A stretch of DNA of 64,000 nt, taken from the NCBI RefSeq assembly GCF_033115175.1, contig NC_084850.1:108607939-108671938 (forward strand), written 5' to 3'. A program made the position numbers and the translations under genes. This stretch comes from Lepus europaeus. Its lineage: Eukaryota; Chordata; Mammalia; Lagomorpha; Leporidae. The notes below the pieces were generated by a model that saw nothing but the letters and a program-made list of their open reading frames with translations, did no database searches and had not been told where the DNA came from. Each line of letters opens with the position of its first letter. Position 1 is the first letter of the stretch. Below, in pieces: positions 12,225 to 22,700 of this stretch.

Positions 12225-12400
12225 CAAAATTTATTTTTTACCAAGAGCTTACTGTGTGTCAGGCACTGCTCTAACTATGAGTTATTTCAATGTGTATTTA
12301 ATCTTGACAACCACCCTATGAGGTATCAATGTCCTCCTTTTAACAGAAGATAAACAGAGGCCCAGAGAAAATAACTTGCTTAAAATCAAGTTAAGACTGC
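12225..12400 (-). mobile_element. MIR relic, antisense
   Basis: Contains TGTGTGTCAGGCACTGCTCTA, then ACAACCACCCTATGAGG and AACAGAGGCCCAGAGA: the ordered antisense core of the ancient mammalian MIR SINE. Confidence 0.85.
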
Positions 12401-12489
12401 TTAAGGTGGAACCACTAAGAAGGGGCAGTTTCTGTCCAGAGCCAGTGCTAAACACAGTGCCATCAGGGGGAAGGCTTCAATGTGTTGGC

Positions 12490-12733
12490 TTAAAAAAAAA
12501 AAAAAAAGTACATGTTTAGTTGAGACAGCTCCCATCTGCTGCTTCTCTAAATGCCTGCAGTTGCCAAGGCCGACCTCGAGGTCTCCCATGTGGGTGGTAG
12601 GAACCCAGTTACTTGAGCCATCACCCCTGCCTCCCAGGGTCTGCCGGAAGCTGGAGGCCAGAGCCAGTGCCCAGCACTGAAACCAGCTACTCCGATGTGG
12701 GGCATAGGCATCTTACCCACTAAAAGCCCTGCC
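12490..12733 (-). mobile_element. C-SINE, older-type
   Basis: Poly(A) run at the left, then CATCTGCTGCTTCTCTAAAT and CTTGAGCCATCACCCCTGCC. It ends at AAAAGCCCTGCCCC. Heavily diverged antisense copy. Confidence 0.7.
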
Positions 12734-13179
12734 CCAAGGTCACCGTTTAAGACTCTTCCTTCAGAGCCTTTGGACTACACACAAGTTCGACATGTTTTCC
12801 AGGCTCCAAAACCTCAAACTGACTTGGCTGCTTGTCACTTGGAGTTTACAATCCACTGCTTTCTGACCTCTGGCTCTTTTTATTCGGAACTTACCCAGCC
12901 TTGTGCAAGCAGCAGTAATAACCATAGCACTAAGGGTCCTAAAGCAGTTAACTTTCTAGAATTGCGTGACGCAAGGAACATGTAATGAAAGAAACGCGCC
13001 TTCAGCACTTTCTACATCTCTACAATAACACAGAGGGAGTCTAAGTGGGGATTGGTGGAGTCTCCGTTTGGGGGGCAGAGGGCTTACGGGTTTCAAGTAG
13101 CGGCTCCCTTGGAATACTTGATTATGAGACTGACGCGCTGCCTGCTGCGCTAAAGCGGCACTTGGCTCAGAATGCTTGA

Positions 13180-13720
13180 AACATTAGCTGTTAGCTCCGT
13201 GGCGCAGGGCTGACGTGCCCCGGAAGTCGAAACGCCCCGCCCCTGGAGTCTGACGCAAAGCGCCATAGCCACTCCTGCTCCGTGACGGCGGTTTCTGGGC
13301 GGATCTGCGCCTGCGCCTCAGACGGTTCCCAGGCTCCCGCGCCTGCGCACTGCCGTCCACCCCGCCCCGGGCCCGTGGGGGCCATGGTGTTGTCCGAGCT
13401 GGCCGCGCGCCTCAACTGTGCCGAGTACAAGAACTGGGTGAAGGCTGGCCACTGCCTGCTGCTGCTGCGCAGCTGCCTGCAGGGTTTCGTCGGCCAGGAA
13501 GTGCTCGCCTTCCATCGCGGCCTCCTCGCCGCAGCCCCTAGCCTGGGCCCCCGCGCCACTTGCCGCGGCGGCTCCCGGTGCACCCCGCGCGCCCGCCAGG
13601 TGAGCACCTGGCCTGGGTCCCTGGCCACCCCTCCCGACCTCATCCCCCGACCGTATCCCGTTGCCTCCGCGGGGCGGGGCCCAGATTCCCTTGTGCCGCC
13701 CCTCCTCACCGCCGTCCCCT
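13180..13720 (+). promoter_or_regulatory. CpG-island promoter of CXorf38
   Basis: Dense CpG over the start of CXorf38, no TATA box. Two NRF1-like elements, TGCGCCTGCGC near 13305 and GCGCCTGCGCAC near 13339, an Sp1-type CCCCGCCCC near 13234, and TGACG-type half sites near 13211 and 13251. Typical of a broadly expressed gene. The CpG density fades within intron 1. Confidence 0.75.
13384..13599 (+). CDS. CXorf38: CXorf38 exon 1
   Basis: 72 codons from ATG in a good Kozak context (GGGGCCATGG) to [12 protein letters not shown]. The donor is CAG|GTGAGC. The frame is open upstream to 13282, but that adds a non-conserved leader, so the internal ATG is preferred. Confidence 0.95.
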
Positions 13721-16700
13721 GTAGTTTCAGCCTCAGTGTCAGGTGTGCTCAGAGTGGAAACGGGAGATTTTGAGACATCACGTCAACCGGAATGGAGACG
13801 TGCATTGGGGAAACTGCCGGCCAGGCCGCTGGCCCGTCGACGCCTGGGAGGTGGCCAAGGTAAGCACCTGCTGCTGGGGCGGAAGGAGGAGGCAGCGGAT
13901 CACCTGGCGCCTGGACCTCGTAAACGGAGGGAGGGAGGGAGACAGGGAGACGGGGATGGGCTATAAAGAGACTTACTAGTTTTTATATTAATTTTTTTAA
14001 AAATTAAAGAGACCGTTAAGCCCATCTCAGATCTTGCCAGTGTGACTCAGTAGCTCAGCTATAGGGATTTTTTTTTTCCTTTTTGATGTTTGCCAGAAGC
14101 CTGGTAGGGAGTGGAGAGGGGGCAGTCCGAAGTGGCTTCCTAACACAAAATAACTTTTGGAGTCGATCTACATGCTAGTTAGCAGCAGGCAGAGGTCAGC
14201 ACCTGGGAAGTGAGGCAAGGGACCCGAGCCCCAGCTCAGCTGCTACATCGGGTCACTGAGCCAGCCTTCTGTTCCCTAACCTCAACATTGATGGCGCTGG
14301 ACTGCATCCGTGGCCCCCAGCCTTGCGGCTGCCTTGGACCAGTAAGCCCACCACACCTCCACCTTGTTCCCCATTTTATTGTGTTTATTTCATTGCCACC
14401 ACAGAGTGGCCAACTTTTACTTTCAAGCAAAAAGAAGAAGCCAAATTGTGTCCCTCACCGTGCCCGCCCCTCACCTGTGCCCCCTGCTGCTTTCACTCCT
14501 TCAGAATTCCCGCAAACCCCGCCCCCGGGGCACCTGCTTCTGCCATGCTTTCCCCCTCTTTGTGACTGGTCCCCTGCAGACCTCCTAGTGCAGCCCATGT
14601 AGCTGTGTTACTGCAGCAACGCCACCCTGTCAGTTTCTTGACTCCCTGTTCTAGCATTTTCTGGCCTACTCCATTCCAGGCTCCCTCTTGCGTGCTCACA
14701 TCCTGGACCTTTTGCACACAGGAAGTTGCAGTGCCTGGCGTCTTGCTCACCTCTGGCACACTTAACTTGGCCATCCGCACCCAGACCCCTTGTTCCTGTG
14801 CAACTTACACCTCTTTGAGGTTTCCACTCCTTTCTCCATGGCCAGCAGTCTCTTGTCTCCTGAGCAGCCTAGTCTCCACTGTCCATCCTTAGAGTCAATC
14901 CCTTGGAGCTGCCTCAGCATTTTTTTCTGCTTTCCGTGAACTTGCCTGGCCCAGCTCCAGCCCTGGCAACACCATCATCTACCTCTGCCGGGGGAACGTT
15001 GTCACAAGAGAGCTGGACAGGCTCCTCCTGTTCCGGGAGCTGTTTCTACCTTTCCTTGCCAAGCCCCCAGGCCCGCCCTCCCCCGTCACACGTGCTGCCA
15101 TTGCTCATGCTTCCTGGAGTGGACAGATGCCCCCCAAACATGTACTTCCTCATCTGTTGGCCAGACCTGCCAACCTGCCTCTGTGGGCTCCATGGTCTCT
15201 CTTCTGCTACAGAGGCGGAGGGCGAGGAGGGGGGTGGTTTGGGCCTGGCTGTTAAGACAGCCACTTCCCACAGTGCAGTCCTGGCTTCAGTTCCAACCTC
15301 TGGTTCCTAATGCAGACCCTGGGAGGCAGCACTGATGGCCTCAGCGTGCTGACACCTGGACTGAACCAGCTGATGGGAATTCTGTCTCTCCTGTAAATGA
15401 AATGGCCAACTTTGTTTTACAAAGGGCGCGGCTGTGCACTTGGCTGTTTCCCCGCCCCTACTCGCCCAGGGACTTTGTGTCTCCAGTTGGCCCCTCCCAC
15501 TTATTCCTGTCATCAGCAGTTGGCTTTACTATGGTCTCATTTACTTAAGATTTTAAAAGACAAAGAGGACACAGTTACTGTATGAGCCAGCCACTCCCCT
15601 CCCAGGAAACAAGAGAAACAAGGACTCACTGTAGCGACAAGGTGGAAGCACAAATGTCTACCAGCTAATGCACAGATGAACAAAATGTGACATATCTACA
15701 CAACAGAACATTATTTTACCAGAAAAGGAAGGAAGTGCCAATACTTGTTACAGCATGGATGAATCATCAAAATACCATGCCAGGGGGCCGGCACTGTGGC
15801 GTAGTGGGTAAAGCCGCCGCCTGCAGTGCTGGCATCTCATATGGGCACCAGTTTGAGTCCCAGCTGCTCCACAACTGATCCAGCTCTCTGCTAGTGGCCT
15901 GGGAAAGCAGTAGAAGATGGCCCAAGGCCTTGGGCCCCTGCACCTGCATGGGAGACCCGAAGGAAGCTCCTGATTGGCGCAGTCTCGGCCGACTGGGGAG
16001 TGAACCGTGGATGGAAGACCTTTCTGTCTGCCTCTCCTTCTCTCTCTCTGTAACTCTTTCAGATAAATAAATAAATAAATCTTTAAAAAAAGCACCATGC
16101 CAAATGAAAGAAGCCAGCCACAGATCATAGGATTTGATCTATATGGAATGTCCAGAATAAGCACATCTATAGAGACAGAAAGAGAGTAGTGATTTCCACG
16201 GCTTAGGGGGATAAGGAGGTGATAGGTGAGTTTCTTTCTGGGGTCATGAAAATGCTCTAAAATGGACTGTGGTGATGGTTGCACAACTTTGAAATTACTA
16301 AGACCCACTGAATTGGGTCAGTTGTATATGAATTATATTTCAATAAAGCTATTTCTTTTAAGATTTCATGTATTTATTTGAGAGGTAGAGCTACTGACAG
16401 AGACAGGGAGAGACAGAGAGAAAGGTCTTCTATCCACTGGTTCACTCAAAAATGGCTACAATGGCCGGAGCTGGGCTGATCCAAAGCCAGAAGCCAGGAG
16501 CTTCTTCCATGTCTCCCATGCAGGTGCAGAGGCCCAAATATTTGGGCCATCTTCCACTACTTTCCCAGGCCATTAGCAGGAAGCTGAATTGGAAGAGGAG
16601 CAGCCAGGACATGAACTGGTGCCCATCTGGGATGCCAGCCCACAGGCGGAGGCCCCAGTAAAGCTATTTTTAAAAATCACTTGAATACATACTTAGAAAA

Positions 16701-19700
16701 TAGATTTTTATATATAAAAAAAAAACATTGATCTGTTTCTTCCAGCTGTCTCCCATTTCTCTGCAGACCTCCCATACACATACCCAGTGGAGCTCAAAAA
16801 CAGAATGTGAGATGGGCATTGTGGAGCAGCAGGTTAAGCTGCTGCTTGGAACACTGGCATCCCATATCAGAGTAGCTGGCTTACAGTCCCACTTCCACTT
16901 CCAGTCCAGCTCCCTGCTGATGATCCTGGCAAGGCAGCAGAAGATGGCCCAAGTGCTTGGGCCCCTGCCACCCACATGGGAGACCCAGATGGAGTTTCTG
17001 GCTCCACTGATATGTAAAAAGATTTATTTATTTATTTGAAAGGTAGAGTGACAGGGAGAAAGAGATAGCTGGATTGATATAGGTATCTTCCATTTGCTAG
17101 TTCACTTCCCAAATGCCTGCAATAGCTGGAGGTGGGCCAGGCCAAATCCAGGAACTCCTTCTGGGTTTCCCACATGGATGGCAAGTACTCAAGTACTTGA
17201 ACTATCATCTGTTGCTTCCCAGACGAATTGGAAGGGAGCAAGATTGGAAGCAAAGTAGCTGGGCTTAAACCTGCCCTCTGGTATGGGATGTGGGCGGCCC
17301 AAGCAGTGGCTTGACGCACTGCACCACAACACCTGTCACTTTATTTTTACTTTTTATATTTTATTTTCATTTTATTTGAGAGGCAGCGAGACCTTCCATC
17401 CACTGGTTCACTCCCCAAATGCCCACAACAGCCAGGACTGGGCCAGGCCAAAGCCAGGAGCCAGGAATTCAATTCAGGTCTCTCACATGGGTGACAGGGA
17501 CCCAAGTGCTTGAACTATCATCTGTTGCCTCCTAAGATTTGATTAGGAGGAAGCTGGATCAGAAGCAGAGGATTCTGGTCTGGTAGTGGGCTCTCCAATA
17601 TGGGATGCGGGCATCCCAGGCAGCATCTTAGCTGCTGCACCGAACACCTGCCCTTGATCCCTGTTTTCTTCACCTCCCACTTCCTCTGCAATCCATTCCA
17701 CCCTGCCTTTGGCCCCTGCCACCGGACTACGTCTGTGGTCTTCAATTCTCGAGCCTCACCTTTCTAGCACCGCTGAGCGCTCTTCTTGTTGAACCCCTCT
17801 TGGCTTCTGCCTACCTCCCTGGCCCCTCCACCTCAGCCTTTCTTAGCACTCAGGGATGAGCCCCTTCTGCCTCCCTCTTCTCTGGCGACAGCACCCAGGC
17901 CTGTGGAGTTAAGTACACCAGGACTTCAAAAAGTTTGTAGAAATGAAATTAAAAGGTAAGTTTATTTTTGTGCAAAAAAAAAAATCTTGAAATTATATGC
18001 AGAGTCTTCAAAAAGGTTTGTGTAAAATAGGTACTATGAAAAAATTATGCATAAATTTAAAAAAATTTTTAACACCAAAGTAATCTTTTAATCCCCACCC
18101 TCTTTTAAGATTTATTTATTTGAAAGGCAGAGTTACAGAGAGAGAAGGAGAGATACAGATCTTCCATCAGCTAGTTCACTCCCCAAATGGCTGCAACGGC
18201 TGGAGCTGGGCCAAGCTGGAGCTCCATCCAGGTCTCCCACATGGGTGCAGGGGCCTAAGCACTTGGGCAGTCCTCTGCTGCTTTCCCAGGAGCATTAGCA
18301 GGGAGCTGGGTCGGAAGTGGAGCCTGCTGTGCCACAGCACCGGCACCATTCCATGAACTTTTTGAAGTCCCCTTCTATTGCCTTTATACTGGTGGCTCCC
18401 CAGATTTGACACCCTTACGCCTGCCTGCTCTTCTGAGCTCCAGCTGCACACGTCCAACTGCCTAGCTGACCCCTCCACCTGGCCACTTGCCGGGCACTTT
18501 GGTATTTAGTTCGGAAGTGGGACTTTTCCTCTTGCCCCCGCCCTAGGCCCATTCCCCCGGCGGCTTCCTGGAATCGGTGTTGTTTCCTTCTTTCCCTCTC
18601 ACTGCCCGCTCCTTTGTTTCTGCAGACTGTGTTCGCCACCTTCCTGTCCGTCTCCACATCTCAGCTCTCACCGTCTCCTGCCTGCTTTCCAGAGCCAGTA
18701 AGGCGCAGGACGATGTGGACGGAAGGAGCTGACAGTGCCCATTCCTCACCCTGTGCATGGGCCTTATGGAGCATGGGCACACACAGTACAATCTTCAGAA
18801 ACTGCTTTTGTGGCCAGGAGGCATCAAAGCCCGCCCCCCCACCCCCGTTGGCTTTTAATGATGAAGAGAATAATTGCTAAAGTAAAACTTTCATGTTGGT
18901 CGGCGCTGCGGCTCACTAGGCTAATCCTCCACCTTGCGGCGCCGGCACACCGGGTTCTAGTCCCGGTCGGGGCGCCGGATTCTGTCCCGGTTGCCCCTCT
19001 TCCAGGCCAGCTCTCTGCTGTGGCCTGGGAGTGCAGTGGAGGATGGCCCAAGTGCTTGGGCCCTGCACCCCATGGGAGACCAGGGTAAGCACCTGGCTCC
19101 TGGCTTCGGATCAGCATGGTGCGCCGGCCACAGCGCGCTACCGCGGTGGCCATTGGAGGGTGAACCAACGGCAAAAGGAAGACCTTTCTCTCTGTCTCTC
19201 TCACTGTCCACTCTGCCTGTCAAAAAATTAAAAACAAAAACAAAAAACTTTCATGTGCAAGAGAGCAGTTTATATTGGTAAGAAAATGCCAGGCAGGACT
19301 TAGCATGGAGAAGAAAAATCACGCCTGGTTTGGAGGCATCCGAGGCCCCTCTAAATTGGTGTTTTCTTCTCAGCAACAGCTGACGTAAGCAAAGGTTCTC
19401 TTCTTCACTCTCATTGGATTAGTTTGCCTGTGGCAAGTTAGCTTCATTGTAAACCTTTGGGCATACATAAAAGGCTTCTTAAAAATTAGTTTTTTATTTA
19501 TTCGAAACACACACCCACACACTGAGAGCGTCTTCCATCTGCTGGGTTACTCCCCAAATGCCCACGACAACCTGGGCTGGGCCAAGATGAAGCCAGGAGC
19601 CTGGAATTCAACCTGGGTCTCCCATGTAGATGGCAGGGACCCAAGTCCCTGAGCCGTCACCTGCTGCTTTCCAGGGTGTGCAATAGCAGAAAGCTAGATC

Positions 19701-22700
19701 AGAAGCAGAGCTGGGACTCAACCCAAGGGACTCCCATATGGGATGCTGGTGGTCGGAGTGGCATTGTAACTGCTGTGCCCAACATCTGCCCCATGGTAGG
19801 CTCAGTCAGAGGGTTGGCGTGGCAGTGATAATGAAGACCTGTGCACATCTTCAGAAAGTTCATGGAAAAATGCATGGCTTTCAAAAAAAAAAAGTTTTGA
19901 ACTAAAACAAACTTCTCTTTCAATTCCATTTTTCCATGAACTTCATGAAGTCCCTGCATCCCAGGATAGCGATGCTATTGTACCTTCTGCTAGGGACTGT
20001 TCCGTGTGTACAGAATTCTTCCTGTGTGAGGCTTGGCTCTGTGATCCCCCCACCATCAGGAATATGGGCCTGATGCTTCTTGGGGCACGTGAGTCCCTGC
20101 CAGCAGCATTTTCGGATTACCCTCCAGAGCATGCTGTAGAAGGCACTGTAGTTGCTTGCCTACTGAAATGCGTGTGTGTTTTCAATGGAACAAGTCTCTA
20201 TTTGAGTTCTCATTGGGAGCAGTTGTCACATCTCATCTGTTCTTGTGCCTTGAGGTTCTGAATGTACGTTTGGAAATATCTCAGGAGAGGATATGCCCCA
20301 GCCTTGCTATCACACCAGGTTTGGGATCTTTGCCATCAAATCGAACCGAAGGCAAGATGGCGCTAGAAGAAGGCCCTTCTGCTACATCTGGTATCTCAAG
20401 TCCTGAGATTCCATTGGTACCTCAAAAAGTTGTAGGGGAATGGACTTATAAGTTTATTTTGGTGCAAAAAAATTTTTTAAAACCCTTACATAGTTTTTTC
20501 ATCATACACGTCCTCCCCAAGCTTTTTAAAAACCCCTTGTGGGTCCTACTCCCCACAGTAATCGCCAACGTTCAGACCAGTGTGTTACCGTGTGCCAGGC
20601 ACTGTGCTAGTGCACTTGCCCGCTTAATTCTCACAACATTCTTCAAGGTGGATGAGGACTATTCCCCCCCCCCCCCACGCCCTCCACGTACTGATGAGGA
20701 ATCTGAGGCTACGTAAGTAGCCCCAAGTCACATGGCTGGCAGGTGGCCAGGCTGGCATTTGAACCCAGGTCTGTCACCCTCCTTAATACTACCACACTGA
20801 ACTTCCTCAAGTCATTTAGAAAGTGTCCATGTTGAAGCATCTAATTGTACTGTACTAGTTATAAAACTTGAACAACTCAACTCCTGAAATTTCATGAAGG
20901 GGAAGAAAAAAGGTGCCTTCCGCCCATGCTCTCTGCTTCTCCCCAGGAAGACAGACAGGTGTGTCTCATGGCAGAGGGATGGCGCAGCCGCTCACTTATC
21001 ACCTGTAGCCAAGGCTCAGCTGTGATTGACATGACACTGTCTCCCCACTTGCACTGTGGACCCAGGCGGCTCCGTCGTGAACCTCAGCGTGTGAGGGCAT
21101 TTCAGTCATCATGTGGGAAATAGAGAAGATGTCTCCCCTCCAGTTCCTGGAGTTGGGGCAACTGAGGTGTCCCCTGTACCATCCTGTCCTACAGGCCTTC
21201 ATGCCCCGAGGACTGGCAGACAAGAGAGCACCTGAGGAATGTGATGCCGTCGCTCTTTTAAGCCTCATCAACTCCTGCGATCACTTCGTGGTTGACCGAA
21301 AGAAAGTCACGGAGGTAAGAGTTGTCAGGTTCAAAGCCACACCGTGAGTCAGTCGGATCAGTACTGTGACGGCGTACCCTGTGAGGCTGAGCCAGCCATG
21401 CAGGCATAGTGCCCAGGAGCTCCCCAGAACAGCAGGGTGCCCAGAAAGTTAGACTGCGGTTCCAAGTTGGTATCACTAAGCAGGCTGGCGGGGCTTGTGT
21501 ATCACGTGCACCTTCCGTGATGTCCAAGATCCCCAGGGCAGGTGCAATCAAGAGACTGACCCTTCAGTTGTCCTTAATGAAAGTTTGATGACAACTTGTT
21601 ACCATGCTCTTCTCCACTAAAGTAGATGAACCTCTACTTGCTCTTTATCCTGACACAAACAGAAGCAAAGTCATTTCCCAGATTACAAAAAAACAGCACT
21701 GCATCATTCTGTCTTATATGCCGACATTTGAAATCTGCCCTTCTGAGTCTCATTGAGCGAGCAGTTGCAAGACCAAACTACATAGAACTAAAGAATACAT
21801 AAACAAGGCCGGCGCTGTGGCTCAACAGGCTAATCCTCCGCCTAGCGACGCTGGCACACCGGGTTCTTGTCCCGGTTGCCCCCCTTCCAGGCCAGCTCTC
21901 TGCTATGGCCCAGGAGTGCAGTGGAGGATGGCCCAAGTGCTTGGGCCCTGCACCCCATGGGAGACCAGGAGAAGCACCTGGCTCCTGGCTTCGGATCAGC
22001 GCGGTGCGCCGGCCACAGCGGCCATTGGAGGGTGAACCAACAGTAAAGGAAGACCTTTCTCTCTGTCTCTCTCTCTCACTGTCCACTCTGCCTGTCAAAA
22101 AATTTTTTAAAAAAAGAATAATAATAAAAAAGAATACATAAACATTAATGGGTTCTGGAGCTGTGGTGCGGTGGGTTAACGCCCTGGCCTGAAGCGCCGG
22201 CATCCCATATGGGCACAGGTTCTAGTCCCCGCTGCTCCTCTTCCAATCCAACTCTCTGCTATGGCCTGGGAAAGCAGTAGAAGATGGCCCAAGTCCTTGG
22301 GCCCCTGCACCCACGTGGCAGACCCAGAAGAAGCTCCTGGCTCCTGGCTTTGGATCCGCGCAGCTCCGGCCATTTCGGCCAATTGGGGAGGGAACCATCG
22401 GATGAAAGACCTCTTTCTCTCTGCCTCTCCTCTCTCTGTGTAATTCTGACTTATAAATAAATAAATCTTTAAAAAAGAAAACATTAATGGATAACAAATA
22501 GATCACTGTGCTTGTCAGATTTCCTCAGGGAGATTTAGCTGTTCTCTGGTTGACCAGAGAACAACTTTTGCACATTCATTACTCTGAGGGTCATTGGATT
22601 ATTTATAAAATATAGAGAAAATGCAAGTATACTTGGCTAGCATGGAAGCAGCTGAAAGAATTGAGGATACTTGATGACGTCACACAAAGAGCTATCACAG

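Noticed and set aside
13191-13709. 172-codon open frame on the minus strand across CXorf38 exon 1
   Set aside because: It is antisense to a recognised coding exon in a CpG-rich region where stops are rare; the composition (R, A, G, P) fits chance openness, and no conserved motif is present.
15748-16308. 186-codon minus-strand open frame
   Set aside because: It runs through a C-SINE and L1 relic in antisense; many similar frames across the window come from the SINE itself.
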